Source: Streptomyces spiramyceticus
Lineage (GTDB): Bacteria; Actinomycetota; Actinomycetes; Streptomycetales; Streptomycetaceae
DNA length: 64,000 nt
Reading direction: 5' to 3'
Assembly: GCF_028807635.1 (NCBI RefSeq)
Contig: NZ_JARBAX010000002.1
Location: 1,364,001 to 1,428,000 of the forward strand
The translations under genes were made by a program, and so were the position numbers. Numbering within the stretch: the stretch's first letter is position 1; each line of letters starts with the position of its first letter. Positions 44,011 to 53,387 of this stretch are shown piece by piece. Under the pieces are notes generated by a model. That model worked only from the letters and a program-made list of their open reading frames with translations, was not told where the DNA came from and made no database searches.

Positions 44011-44205
44011 ATGGCCATTTCGATCTCACTGGTGCTGCTCCTGCTCATCCTCGCGGTTATCTTCCTGCGCAGTGGGGGACTGAAGTTGTCACACGCGCTG
44101 GTCTGTGCCCTGCTCGGCTTCTTCCTGGCGGGTACGAGCATGGGCCCGACCATCCAGAACGGCGTCGCCGCCACCGCCGATGTCGTCGCAGGCCTCAAGC
44201 CCTGA
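44011..44205 (+). CDS. Small two-helix membrane protein
   Basis: Encodes 64 residues from ATG 44011, with GGAGGAGG 6 nt upstream. Two hydrophobic helices (SISLVLLLLILAVIFL and HALVCALLGFFLAGTSMG) are joined by RSGGLKLS, with a polar tail containing NGVAATADVVAGLKP. It resembles a small conserved Streptomyces membrane protein of unknown function. The strong SD supports real translation. Confidence 0.7.
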   Translation: MAISISLVLLLLILAVIFLRSGGLKLSHALVCALLGFFLAGTSMGPTIQNGVAATADVVAGLKP

Positions 44206-44297
44206 CCCAGTGAAGTGATGGGGGGCAGACACGCGGCGGGCCTTCTCCTACGATCGGCGAGCAATGATCACGGGGGATACGCGGGGAGGGGACGCCG

Positions 44298-45620
44298 TTG
44301 TACGACCTGGGCGAAGGCGCCGAACTGGGCGCCGGCAGATACCGTTTGCAGGCCACGCTGGGTTCCGGTGGCATGGCCACGGTCTACCGCGCGCACGACG
44401 ACGCCCTGGGCAGGACGGTCGCGGTCAAGGTCATGCGGCCCGAGCTGGCCCGGGACCCGGCGTTCCGGCAGCGGTTCCGGCGGGAGGCCAGGCTCGTCGC
44501 CGGGCTCAACCATCCCCATGTGGTGTCCGTGCACGACATCGGCGAACACCACGTGCCGGGCACCCAGGAGTCGTTGCTGTACCTCGTCATGGAGTACGTC
44601 GACGGCGAGTCGCTGCTCGACCGGCTCGCCCGGGGCCCGCTGCCCACCGAGGACGCACTGCGCTGCGCCGTCGACATCCTGGAGGGGCTGGGGGCCAGCC
44701 ACGCGCAGGGGATAGTGCACAGGGACGTGAAACCGGCCAACGTGATGATCACGTCGAGCGGTTGGTGCAAGGTCCTGGACTTCGGGATCGCGTGGGCGGC
44801 CGAGGGCTCACCGAATCTGACCGCCGAAGGGCGCTTCGTCGGTTCGCCGCCGTACATGGCGCCGGAGCAGGTGGTCGGCGAGGCGACGGACGGGCGTACG
44901 GACGTGTACGCCGTCGGCATCGTCCTCTTCGAACTCCTCAGCGGGCGCACCCCCTTCGGTGACGCCCCCGTACAGACTCTGCTGGCCAGGCAGCTTCAGC
45001 AGGCACCGCCCACCCTGGCCGAGGTGGGCGTACGCGTCCCGCGCGCCGTACAGGACGTCATCATGCGCGCGCTCGCGAAGGACCCGCGCGACCGGTTCGA
45101 CGATGCCCACCTGATGAGCTCGGCCATCGGCCGGATTCTCGAACGCGGCGGCGCGCGGACACACGCGGCGACGGCGGACGTACGCCGCAGGGTCGCCGCC
45201 CGAGTGGCGGAACCGCCCCGGCCCGTACGGCCGTCGCCCCTGCCACCCCCTCCGGTGGCCCAACGGGCCCGGGCGGCGGGCTCACCGCACCTGATACCCG
45301 AGCCGTCGGACGGGCCGTACGTTCCGTACAGCCGGAAGGCTTCCCGCTTCGGCTTCTGGGCCGGGCTGGCCGGCATCCCGCTGTTCTCCCTCCTCTACCA
45401 CCTGGTGGAGGAGGGGGTGTCCAGACCTCCCGTCGTGGCCCTCGCTCTGACCTCCGCCGTCGCCGCTCTGGTGGGTCTGATCTGCTCGGCCCGCGCCCTG
45501 TCGCACCCGGGCTGCGGGTCCGGTTGCAGGCACGGCATGGCCGGTTGGGGTGTGTTCCTGAATCTGATGGCCGCGGCCATCTGGTTCGCGTGGCTGCTGG
45601 GGATGGCGGGCCAGACCTGA
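44298..45620 (+). CDS. Eukaryotic-type Ser/Thr protein kinase with membrane tail
   Basis: Encodes 440 residues from TTG 44298, preceded by GGGGAGGGGA. The kinase domain (15-275) carries the Gly loop LGSGGMATVYRA (21-32), Lys44 in VAVKVM, HRDVKPANV (141-149), DFGIA (161-165), an activation segment ending SPPYMAPEQ, and GRTDVYAVGIVLFELLSG. A Pro-rich linker is followed by three C-terminal membrane helices (about 350-372, 383-408, 416-440). A small Cys motif (HPGCGSGCRHG) sits between the second and third helices. It is a PknB-like signalling kinase. Target unknown; no partner phosphatase is adjacent. Confidence 0.92.
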   Translation: MYDLGEGAELGAGRYRLQATLGSGGMATVYRAHDDALGRTVAVKVMRPELARDPAFRQRFRREARLVAGLNHPHVVSVHDIGEHHVPGTQESLLYLVMEYVDGESLLDRLARGPLPTEDALRCAVDILEGLGASHAQGIVHRDVKPANVMITSSGWCKVLDFGIAWAAEGSPNLTAEGRFVGSPPYMAPEQVVGEATDGRTDVYAVGIVLFELLSGRTPFGDAPVQTLLARQLQQAPPTLAEVGVRVPRAVQDVIMRALAKDPRDRFDDAHLMSSAIGRILERGGARTHAATADVRRRVAARVAEPPRPVRPSPLPPPPVAQRARAAGSPHLIPEPSDGPYVPYSRKASRFGFWAGLAGIPLFSLLYHLVEEGVSRPPVVALALTSAVAALVGLICSARALSHPGCGSGCRHGMAGWGVFLNLMAAAIWFAWLLGMAGQT

Positions 45621-45767
45621 TGACCGTCGGCCACGGATCCGTGTCGGACGGCCCTGCGTTGCACGACGATCAAGCGCTCATGAAGCACGTGGCATCACCA
45701 TGGACACTTCAGGGACTCGGCTCTAGCGTCGGGCGGCGGCGCGACCCCGCCCCGCCCAAGGAGCCCG

Positions 45768-47337
45768 ATGTCCCGCAGAGCGTACGCCCGCGCGCTGGCC
45801 CTCGCCCTCACCCTCGTCGTGCCCACTGCCATGCCGACGACCGTCGCGCGGGTGGAGGGAATCCCCAAGGCGCCGGGCCACCGGCTGGTCAGCTCGTACG
45901 AGGGTGAACCGGCGACCGCACAACCGGTCCTCGGCGACGCCCCGCCCCAGCACCCCTTCCTGGCCCCCAACGGCCGCAGCGGCATGCACGCGGACGCGGC
46001 GGGCAGCGGCACCCACCCCTACTCCGGCCCCCTCGGGCGCGACCCGCAGGTCACCAACAAGAAGATGGCGGCGGTGGGCGGCGAGTGCGCGACCGCGACG
46101 TTCGACGCGGCGGGCCGCCTGATCACCGTCTGCGGAACCATTAAGGGCTTCAGGCTCAAGCTGCTCGACCCGCGTACGCTCGCCACCCTCGCCGAGTACA
46201 AGCTCCCGCAGCGCTCGTCGACCGTGGACGCCATCACACGCCTCGACTTGGGGAAGATCTTCAAGGACACCTCCGGCGGCGTACTTCTACCTCGACCACC
46301 AGGACCGGGTGGTGCTCGCCGACTCCCGCCAGCACATTCGGCGCATCGCGCACCGGCAGGCTGCCGACGGTAAGTGGGACTTCGTCGTCGAGGACGACTG
46401 GGACCTCACGGCACACGTGCCGCACGACTGCGTGACCTGGGCGAACCTCTTCCCGAGCGGTACGTGCGACCCCGTGACGTCCGTGATGCCGGACTGGCAG
46501 GGGCGTATCTGGTGGGTGACCAGGCTCGGCCGCGTAGGCACGGTCGACCCGGAGACTTCCCGGATCCGTTCGATCCGCCTGTCTGGAGAGGAGATCCAGA
46601 ACTCCTTCTCGGTCGCCGAGGACGGCGTCTCGATCGTCTCCGACCACGCCCTCTACAGCTTCCGCGCGGACACCGACGGCACGCCGCGCGTGCAGTGGCG
46701 CCAGACGTACGACCGGGGCACGGGCACCAAACCCGGCTCGGTCAATCGGGGTTCGGGCACCACGCCCGACCTCTTCGGTGACGGCTATGTGGCGATCACC
46801 GACAACGCCGACGACCGGATGAACGTCCTCGTCTACCGGCGCGGAGCAGACGTACCGGCGGACGAACGGCTCGTCTGCAAGATGCCGGTCTTCGCCGCCG
46901 GAAAGTCCACCACCGACAACTCCCTCATCAGCTGGGGCAACAGCCTCGTAGTGGAGAACAACTACGGCTACGAGAACCCGAGCTCCCTGCTCTTCGGCCG
47001 CAGCGTAACGGGCGGCGCGACACGCATCGACGTACGCGACGACGGAAGCGGCTGCGACACCGTGTGGGAGAGCGACGTACGGTCGCCGTCCACCGTCCCC
47101 AAGCTCTCCACCGCCAACGGCCTGCTCTACTTCTACGCCAAGAGACCGAACTGGCTCGGCATCGACGCCTGGTACCTGACCGCCGTCGACTTCCGTACGG
47201 GCAGGTTCCGCTGGAAGCAACTCACCGGCACAGGACCGGCGTACGACAACAACTGGGCCCCGGTCACCATCGGCCCGGACGGCACCGCCTATGTCGGCGT
47301 CTTCAACGGCATAGTGGCGGTGCGCGACCGGGCCTGA
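45768..47337 (+). pseudogene. Frameshifted secreted beta-propeller-like protein
   Basis: ATG 45768 begins a signal peptide (RRAYARALALALTLVVPTAMPTTVA) and reads normally to about 46280 (LDLGKIFKDTSGG). There the frame breaks: sense continues in frame +1 from 46282 as YFYLDHQDRVVLADSRQHIRRIAHRQ and on to ...GPDGTAYVGVFNGIVAVRDRA at 47337. The break sits in a GGCGGCG run, so it is a -2/+1 indel or a sequencing error. Repeated GRxWWVTRLGRVGTVDPE / DGTAYVGVFN motifs point to a PQQ/NHL-type propeller of unknown function. If re-joined it encodes about 523 residues. Confidence 0.8.
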
Positions 47338-47375
47338 TGGCAGGCGGTCACGGGGAGGCCGCCCTCTTGCTTCGC

Positions 47376-47885
47376 CTAGCGGCGCTGCAGCACGCCCCGG
47401 ACGAAGGCCGCCTGGCCGGCGTGCTGCAGGTCGTCGCTCAGCACACTGACCAGCCGGACCCCCAGGGTGACCGGTGGATCCCAGCCCTCGTCGACGACAC
47501 GGTCCAGGTCAGCGGCGGCGAGTCCGCGGACGAACGTCATGGTCTGCTCAAGCACGGCGTCCGAGTACTCCAGCAGCAACCCACCCGAGTCGACCTGGAC
47601 GGCTCCGACCTGCCGGGCGGTGTGGCCGTACCCGGTCGACCCTGCGGGGAGGGGCAGATCGAACCGTGCTTCCCAGCCCTGTGCGTCCCACACCTGCTCC
47701 AGCTCCGCAACCTCGGCCACTTGGGCGTCCTGGATCCGGGCCAGATGCCACACGAGCCACGCGATCGAATTCGCCTTCGCATCGATGCGCGCATTGAGCT
47801 CCTCGGCAGAGAGCCCTTCAACGGCATCGTGAACCACCTCCCCGATGCGTCCGAATCCGTCGGCCAGTAGCTCCGTAGCCTTCAT
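47376..47885 (-). CDS. DinB-family (DUF664) protein
   Basis: Encodes 169 residues from ATG 47885. It is a four-helix DinB-type fold: LLADGFGRIGEVVHDAVEGLSAEELNARIDAKANSIAWLVWHLARIQDAQVAEV, with the metal-site His pattern HLARIQDAQ and, near the C-terminus, VSVLSDDLQHAGQAAFVRGVL supplying the second His. The mycothiol- and bacillithiol-dependent enzymes use the same fold, so a mycothiol S-transferase role is possible. Nothing in its neighbours indicates the substrate. Confidence 0.85.
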   Translation of the reverse strand: MKATELLADGFGRIGEVVHDAVEGLSAEELNARIDAKANSIAWLVWHLARIQDAQVAEVAELEQVWDAQGWEARFDLPLPAGSTGYGHTARQVGAVQVDSGGLLLEYSDAVLEQTMTFVRGLAAADLDRVVDEGWDPPVTLGVRLVSVLSDDLQHAGQAAFVRGVLQRR

Positions 47886-48036
47886 GCACGATCCCCAGCT
47901 CAGTCCGTGAACACCGCCGCCCGGCAGTCGCCGTCGACCCCACCATGCAAGGCGCCCCGGCCCGCGCTGCGGATATCGCAGCCGACACGCTGTTGTGCCT
48001 TTCCGCAGCAGCTCATGACCGCCGCTACGGGCCGTC

Positions 48037-48942
48037 CTACGGTCGCAGCCCGGTGAGCAGCGCGGCGGTTCCGGCGAAGTCGACCGGGCCGGTGTTCCAG
48101 TTGGCGGACATGGGGCTGATGGAGATCCTGTCGGCACTCACGGCCTCCACGTCACCACCCTTGGCAGCCGGCCGCGGGGTGAACCGGACATCCACCTTCC
48201 AGGTGCCGTCACCGGAGTCGGTGAAGTCCGGCTCAAGTACCGTCTGGGGGTCCTGGAAGGTCGTGGAAACGCCTTCGGCGGTTCCGGTGCCGTCCGCACC
48301 GACGACCGGGTGATTGACGTTCAGGCCGACACCCTTGGGCAGCAGCCGTCCGGACTTCGCCCGGGACCGCAGCTGGTCGATGAGCTTGACCGTGAAATCG
48401 ACGGTGGGGCGCATGGCGTTGATGGTGGAGACGGGGTCGGGCGCGGCGAAGCCGCCGGTACTCAGCGCGATGGCAGGCACGCCGTACTCAAGGGCGGCGA
48501 CGGCACCGCCGACCGTCCCGGAGTGGGTCGCCAGACCGGCGATGTTCGGACCGAAATTGGTACCGGAGACCACCAGATCCGGAGCGTGGTCTTCGAACAC
48601 CTCGGAGAGGCCGAAGGCCACCGAGTCGCCCGGCGTGCCGTCCACGGCCCACACCTTCGGTTCGGGGTGCTTGACCGTCACAGTGGGGCCACTGAGCATC
48701 TTCGTCCCCGTGCCGCTCTGGTTGGTCAGCGGGGCGACGATGGTGACGTCGTGCCCGGCGGCGGTCAGCCGCTGGAACGCCGTACGGATGCCGGGCGCGT
48801 TGTAGCCGTCGTCATTGGTGAGCAGGATTCGCAGCGGACCGGCCGGTACGGACTGCGGCGTGGCAACTGCGGGCGCAGTCCCGGCAAGGGCGGGCGTACA
48901 CAGCAGCAGGGCAGCCAGCGGCAGAACGCGATGACGTCTCAC
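48037..48942 (-). CDS. Secreted SurE-family 5'/3'-nucleotidase (acid phosphatase)
   Basis: Encodes 301 residues from GTG 48942, with AAGGAG 7 nt upstream on the minus strand. A signal peptide (VLPLAALLLCTPALAGTAPAVA) precedes the SurE core: LRILLTNDDGYNAPGIRTAFQRLTAAGHDVTIVAPLTNQSGTGTKM (Asp44/45 metal site), DLVVSGTNFGPNIAGLATHSGTVGGAVAALEYGVPAIALS. Cytoplasmic SurE acts on nucleotides; exported versions act as broad acid phosphatases. It lies 86 bp downstream of the MFS gene on the same strand and may be co-transcribed with it under the LacI operator. Confidence 0.88.
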   Translation of the reverse strand: MRRHRVLPLAALLLCTPALAGTAPAVATPQSVPAGPLRILLTNDDGYNAPGIRTAFQRLTAAGHDVTIVAPLTNQSGTGTKMLSGPTVTVKHPEPKVWAVDGTPGDSVAFGLSEVFEDHAPDLVVSGTNFGPNIAGLATHSGTVGGAVAALEYGVPAIALSTGGFAAPDPVSTINAMRPTVDFTVKLIDQLRSRAKSGRLLPKGVGLNVNHPVVGADGTGTAEGVSTTFQDPQTVLEPDFTDSGDGTWKVDVRFTPRPAAKGGDVEAVSADRISISPMSANWNTGPVDFAGTAALLTGLRP

Positions 48943-49028
48943 AATGTGCTCCTTCGAGAAGGTGGGAGGGGGAACCGGCGGGCGTACGAGCCTTGACGCG
49001 CGCCGGGGGAGGGGGAGAGCAGGACAGG

Positions 49029-50276
49029 TCAGCGCACGCTGCGGATCGGGAGGATGGCCAGGGCTCCGACCAGGGAGAGCGCGCCGCCGACGAGGAACAG
49101 CGCGGTGTACCCGCCCAGGGCGGTGACGATCGCGGAGGCGACGAACGGGGCGATGATCTGCGGGCCCGCGTTGGCGATGTTGAGTACGCCCATGTCGCGG
49201 GCGGCGTCCTCGGCCCGGGGGAGCACCAGGGTGACCAGTGCGGTGTCCACCGCCATGAAGCAGCCGAAAGCCAGGCCGTTGAGCGCGCTGAATACGAGCA
49301 TCCCGGTCCAGGTGGGGCTGATGACGGGGACGGCCATGACCAGTCCGGCGAGCGCGGCCGAGACGCCGACGAACACCTTCCGTCGGTCCAGACGGTCGGA
49401 CAGCATTCCGCCGACCACCGTCGATACGGCCATCGCGGCCATCGACACCGGGGTGAGGATCGCCATCGCCGCGGCCGCGTTCATCCCGGCGGGCAGTGCG
49501 ATGTGGTCGTCCAGGATGTACAGCTGATAGCCGACGACGGAGAAGTAGCCGAGGACCATCAGGGCCCGGCCGATGAACGCCCACCGGAAGTCGTGATGGG
49601 ACAGGGCGGAAAGGAACGCGGCGAACTGCTCGCGCCGGGGGACGGCCGGAGCGGGAGCCGGGCGTGGAACGTCGCGACAGAAGGTCGTCAGCAAGGCGGC
49701 CGCCCCTGCCACGATCGCGCCGAACACCAGGTAGCCCATGGTCAGTTGATCCGCGGTCTGCGATGCGATCAGCACACCGACGGTGCCGCCGATCGGAAGC
49801 GCAAGGCCGACGAGAGCGGAAGCGGTACCGCGACGGGCGGCCGGGATCCGGTCCGGCACCACCGCGGTCACGGCGGCCTGGTAGACGTTCATCGTGGCCT
49901 GCACCAGGCACCAGCCGATGCCCACGAGCAGCGCGGTGTGCACATTGCCCAGGAACGCCAGCCCCGCCAGCGAGGCCAGGGCGCCGCCAATGATCCACGG
50001 GTTCCGTCGGCCGGTCCGGTCCGACAAGGCGCCGGCGATCGGGTTGAAGGCGGTCGCGAAGACCGCGCTCACACCGCCGACCACGCCCAGAACGGCGACT
50101 TTGTTCGCGGGGTCGATCGCCGCGATCTGGGTGGGCAGCAGCACTGCGCCGACACCCATATAGACGGCCAGCATGGAGGCGTTGGCCACCAGGAGCAGCA
50201 GCATGAGCCCCCGCTGCTTGGGGTCCTTAGTCGCGGCGTGCGGGCCGCGCGGCCGGATCAGTTTGAGGGAGGACAT
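49029..50276 (-). CDS. MFS transporter
   Basis: Encodes 415 residues from ATG 50276, with GAGGAG upstream on the minus strand. About twelve membrane helices; motif A between TM2 and TM3 is GALSDRTGRRNPWI and its half-repeat is GMLSDRLDRRKVFV. The family resembles sugar/organic-acid importers but could also export. A LacI-type operator lies 110 bp upstream, and the divergent neighbour is a carboxylesterase. Uptake of the ester or aromatic substrate of this island is a reasonable guess. Confidence 0.88.
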   Translation of the reverse strand: MSSLKLIRPRGPHAATKDPKQRGLMLLLLVANASMLAVYMGVGAVLLPTQIAAIDPANKVAVLGVVGGVSAVFATAFNPIAGALSDRTGRRNPWIIGGALASLAGLAFLGNVHTALLVGIGWCLVQATMNVYQAAVTAVVPDRIPAARRGTASALVGLALPIGGTVGVLIASQTADQLTMGYLVFGAIVAGAAALLTTFCRDVPRPAPAPAVPRREQFAAFLSALSHHDFRWAFIGRALMVLGYFSVVGYQLYILDDHIALPAGMNAAAAMAILTPVSMAAMAVSTVVGGMLSDRLDRRKVFVGVSAALAGLVMAVPVISPTWTGMLVFSALNGLAFGCFMAVDTALVTLVLPRAEDAARDMGVLNIANAGPQIIAPFVASAIVTALGGYTALFLVGGALSLVGALAILPIRSVR

Positions 50277-50385
50277 GTCGACTCCTCGGGGGACGGAGCG
50301 GAGAGGTGAGGGGCCGCGGGACGTGGGGTCGCGGCGGCTGCGCCGATCGGAATCGGCGGGCAGGGGGATGGGGCGAGAGCGGTCG

Positions 50386-50399
50386 GTTACACGTGTTAC
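50386..50399. promoter_or_regulatory. Putative LacI-family operator A
   Basis: GTTACACGTGTTAC differs by one inverted base pair from the perfect palindrome at 54480. It sits upstream of the MFS gene; read on the minus strand it includes a TAACCG that could be part of the -10, so repression would block transcription directly. Confidence 0.6.
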
Positions 50400-50524
50400 C
50401 ACCGCGGTGAAGCCCTGTGTAGCACTCATGGCGGCCACGCGCCAGACTTCAATACGAACCAGCAGGCGGATCGTGACGACGGAGGCCGGCGGTAAGGGGT
50501 CGGTAGCCGGTCGCGCATTACGTG

Positions 50525-50556
50525 CTATTGACGGTCGCAAATGACGCGACATACCG
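50525..50556 (+). promoter_or_regulatory. TTGACGGTCG-type promoter before carboxylesterase
   Basis: CTATTGACGGTCG (50525-50537), then a -10-like CATACC reached at 50550-50555. The same 13-bp start recurs before the CoA ligase and (with one 2-bp insertion) the hydroxylase gene, so a shared regulator or sigma factor is likely. Confidence 0.5.
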
Positions 50557-50612
50557 TCGGTGGCTGACCATCTGCGACAGGGCACGAGCCCGGCTGACCG
50601 AGAGGGAAACTC

Positions 50613-52166
50613 ATGGGTAATGCCCAGAACCAGGCTTCACCCGTTGTGGAACTGCCTGCCGGCCTGCTGCAAGGCATCACCGAACGCGGCGTCACCGTCT
50701 TCAGAGGGGTGCCCTATGCCGAGCCCCCCGTCGGCGCCCTCAGATGGCGCCCGGCGCAGCTGCACACCGGCTGGAGCGGAATGCGGGATGCGACCGCCGA
50801 CGGTCCCAGTGCGCCACAGATGTACATGGAAGGCGGCGACCCCGTACTCGGAGGCCACGGCTCGCCGCCGTTCGACGACGACTGTCTGACACTCAACGTG
50901 TGGACCCCGTCGGCCGACGACGCGCCCCGGCCGGTGCTGGTCTGGATCCACGGTGGCGGATTCGTCTCGGGTTCCGGCTCGCTGCCCAACTACTCCGGCG
51001 AGACCTTCGCGCGCAACGGAGATCTCGTGGTCGTCAGCATCAACTACCGCATCGGGCCGCTCGGTTACCTCTACTTCGGTACAGAAGGCGGCGGTGAGGA
51101 AGAGGGCGGCGAGGTGCAGCCGGGGAACTTCTGGCTCACTGATCAGGTTGCCGCGCTGCGGTGGGTGCACGACAACATCGCGCACTTCGGCGGAGACCCC
51201 GACTGTGTCACCGTCGCAGGCCAGTCGGGCGGCGCGGTGTCCATTGCGGCGCTGACGGCGCATCCCGAGGCCCAGGGCCTCTTCCGGCGCGTCATTCTGC
51301 AGAGCCCGCCCTTCGGCCTGCATATCCCCACTCCTGCTGAATATCTGCCGCGCACCGCCGCGTATCTGCGGATCGCAGGAGTGAAGGACGTCGACGAACT
51401 GCGCGGCCTGCCGTGGCCCCGGCTCGTCGAGGCGGCCGGAGGGCTGTTCGGGGAGACCATGCGGTGGGGCTATTGGCCGACGCCATTCCTGCCCGTGCGC
51501 GACGATGTGACGCTGAGTCGCCACCCCGCCGAAACGCTGCTCCACGGCGCGGCCACCGACCTCGACGTGATGATCGGCTGGACCCGGGAGGAGGCCAATT
51601 TCGGGTTCGCCCTCGACGAGGGATACGACAAGGCGACCAAGGCTCAGGTGATCGAAAGAATCGCGGAGACCTTCCCGGAGAATGCGGCCGACGTGTACGC
51701 CTCGTACGCGCGAGCCCGGCCCGGCGCCCGGCCGGTGGACGTACTCATGGACCTGATCTCCGACGAGCTCTTCCGTGTTCCCTGCGTGGAGCTGGCCGAG
51801 GCGAGGGCGGAGCTGGGGCGCCCGGTGTGGGCGTACCAGTTCGACTTCCCGACCCCCGCGCACCAGGGGCGGCTCGCCGCCGCGCACTGCCTGGAACTGC
51901 CCTTCGTCTTCGACAACTTCGACAAGTGGTCACACGCGCCCTTCCTGGCCGGGATCGATCCGGCGGTCCGCGACGGCCTGGCGCACGCCATGCACCGGGC
52001 GTGGATCGCGTTCGTACGCACCGGAGATCCCAATCACCCGGACCTGCCCGCCTGGGGCCGTTACGAAAGGCCGTCCCGCACGACCATGCGGTTCGACTCC
52101 GTCACTGCCGCTGTCGGCGATCCGGCCGGAGATTCGCGCCGACTGCATCGGCGGGCGATGCGGTAG
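50613..52166 (+). CDS. Type-B carboxylesterase
   Basis: Encodes 517 residues, the full length of a COesterase. N-terminal signature FRGVPYAEPPVGALRWRPAQ, oxyanion region VLVWIHGGGFVSGSGS, nucleophile elbow VTVAGQSGGAVS (Ser205; Gln replaces the usual Glu of GESAGA, as in a subset of this family), and catalytic His in AAAHCLELPFVFDNF. There is no signal peptide, so it is probably intracellular. It sits between the MFS transporter and the LacI regulator and could release the aromatic acid from an ester before CoA activation. Confidence 0.9.
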   Translation: MGNAQNQASPVVELPAGLLQGITERGVTVFRGVPYAEPPVGALRWRPAQLHTGWSGMRDATADGPSAPQMYMEGGDPVLGGHGSPPFDDDCLTLNVWTPSADDAPRPVLVWIHGGGFVSGSGSLPNYSGETFARNGDLVVVSINYRIGPLGYLYFGTEGGGEEEGGEVQPGNFWLTDQVAALRWVHDNIAHFGGDPDCVTVAGQSGGAVSIAALTAHPEAQGLFRRVILQSPPFGLHIPTPAEYLPRTAAYLRIAGVKDVDELRGLPWPRLVEAAGGLFGETMRWGYWPTPFLPVRDDVTLSRHPAETLLHGAATDLDVMIGWTREEANFGFALDEGYDKATKAQVIERIAETFPENAADVYASYARARPGARPVDVLMDLISDELFRVPCVELAEARAELGRPVWAYQFDFPTPAHQGRLAAAHCLELPFVFDNFDKWSHAPFLAGIDPAVRDGLAHAMHRAWIAFVRTGDPNHPDLPAWGRYERPSRTTMRFDSVTAAVGDPAGDSRRLHRRAMR

Positions 52167-52193
52167 GACACCTGGTGCGATTACGCCTGCGCT

Positions 52194-52207
52194 GTTACGC
52201 GTGTAAC
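52194..52207. promoter_or_regulatory. Putative LacI-family operator B
   Basis: GTTACGCGTGTAAC lies 50 bp before the LacI start. A -10-like TAACCT (52204-52209) overlaps its right half, and a TTACGC (52181-52186) lies 17 bp upstream. The position implies autorepression. Confidence 0.6.
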
Positions 52208-52256
52208 CTTGAGAGGGAAGCCGGTCAGTCGACCGTCGGAATCGATCAAGGACATC

Positions 52257-53264
52257 ATGGCCAGAGACACGACCGCCGCGGCGACCGTCACCAGCGCGGA
52301 TGTGGCCCGCCTGGCGGGGGTGTCCCGCGCCACGGTGTCCTTCGTCCTCAACGACACGCAGGCGCACCGGGTCAGCGATGCCACCCGCGCCCGTGTGCTG
52401 GACGCGGCCAGACAGCTCGGGTACGTACCGCACGCGGCCGCCCGTTCCCTGCGCGCGGGACGCAGCAATCTGGTGCTGATGCCCACCTCGGTCTCGGCGA
52501 TCGGCCGACTGGTCAGCAACTGGGTGGACGACCTGCACAGCGAACTCGACCGCCAGGGCTATACCGCGGTGCTCCATGCCGGCCGGTTCCCCGACGCGGT
52601 CACCGCCGCCCGGGCCTGGGCAGAACTGCGGCCGGCGGCCGTGCTGGCCATGGACGGCGACCGCTTCACCGCGCAAGCGGCCGACCTGCTGCGCCGGGCC
52701 GGTGTGCGCGGCCTCCTCGCCTTCGCCGCCCGGCCTGTCGCAGGCGCCCACACGGTCGCCTTCGACCACAGCAGCATCGGTGCGGTGGCCGTCGAGCACC
52801 TCGTCGCCCGCGGGCGACGCAGGATCGGGGTGGTCATGCCGCAGGAGCGAGGCCTCGACGCGTTCGCCGGGCCACGGCTGGCGGGCGCGGAGGGTGTCGC
52901 CGCGCGCCATATGGCAACGGTCACCGCGGTGGACCTGGCATACACCCGGGAGTCCGCCACGGAGCTGGCCCGGCGCTGGCGGAACCTGGACCTGGACGCC
53001 GTATTCGCCTACAACGACGAGTACGCCGCTCTGTTGATGCGCGCGCTGCAGAACGAAGGCATTGCCGTACCGGACGATGTGGCCGTCGTCGGATCGGACG
53101 ACCTCGTGCCTTCCGCCCTGGAGCAGCCCGCGCTCACCACCGTACGGCTGGAGCTGCCGTCGCCCGCGCTCATCGCCGACACCGTGCACGAGCTGATCGA
53201 GCGGGGTACGGCGCCCGCCCTCGACGGCGTGGAAGCCGTCCTCGTCCACCGGAAATCCTCCTGA
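52257..53264 (+). CDS. LacI-family transcriptional regulator
   Basis: Encodes 335 residues from ATG 52257, preceded by AAGGA. The N-terminal HTH is SADVARLAGVSRATVSFVLNDTQAHRVSDATRARVLDAARQLGYVPHAAARSLRAGRS (residues 12-69), including the hinge helix. It is followed by a periplasmic-binding-protein effector domain (VAFDHSSIGAVAVEHLVARGRRRIGVV, DAVFAYNDEYAALLMRALQNEGIAVPDDVAVVGSDDL). Three similar palindromes in its own promoter, before the MFS gene and before the alpha/beta hydrolase are its likely targets. The inducer is unknown. Confidence 0.92.
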   Translation: MARDTTAAATVTSADVARLAGVSRATVSFVLNDTQAHRVSDATRARVLDAARQLGYVPHAAARSLRAGRSNLVLMPTSVSAIGRLVSNWVDDLHSELDRQGYTAVLHAGRFPDAVTAARAWAELRPAAVLAMDGDRFTAQAADLLRRAGVRGLLAFAARPVAGAHTVAFDHSSIGAVAVEHLVARGRRRIGVVMPQERGLDAFAGPRLAGAEGVAARHMATVTAVDLAYTRESATELARRWRNLDLDAVFAYNDEYAALLMRALQNEGIAVPDDVAVVGSDDLVPSALEQPALTTVRLELPSPALIADTVHELIERGTAPALDGVEAVLVHRKSS

Positions 53265-53282
53265 GCGCATGAGCGGGCCTGG

Positions 53283-53320
53283 TCTCAGGCGCGGGAGATG
53301 CCGCTCTCTCGCGCCTGAGA
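53283..53320. terminator. Bidirectional terminator LacI / alpha-beta hydrolase
   Basis: TCTCAGGCGCGGGAGA pairs with the arm ending CGCGCCTGAGA (53310-53320) with one mismatch. It lies 18 bp after the LacI stop, between convergent genes. Confidence 0.75.
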
Positions 53321-53354
53321 TGGGCCAGGCGCCTCTGCGGTGAGCGCCTTTCAG

Positions 53355-53387
53355 CCTCAGCTGGCCCTCAGTTGGTCCTCAGCCGGT
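53355..53387. repeat. Three tandem 11-bp repeats
   Basis: CCTCAGCTGGC, CCTCAGTTGGT and CCTCAGCCGGT follow one another at 53355-53365, 53366-53376 and 53377-53387. The last copy covers the stop codon of the alpha/beta hydrolase, so the repeat may have arisen by slippage from its 3' end. Confidence 0.7.

Larger units (their letters stand above)
50277..50612. promoter_or_regulatory. Divergent promoter region MFS / carboxylesterase
   Basis: These 336 bp hold no gene. They contain the LacI-type operator at 50386-50399 and the TTGACGGTCG promoter motif at 50525-50556. The esterase SD (GAGAGGGAAA) is just before ATG 50613. Confidence 0.6.
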
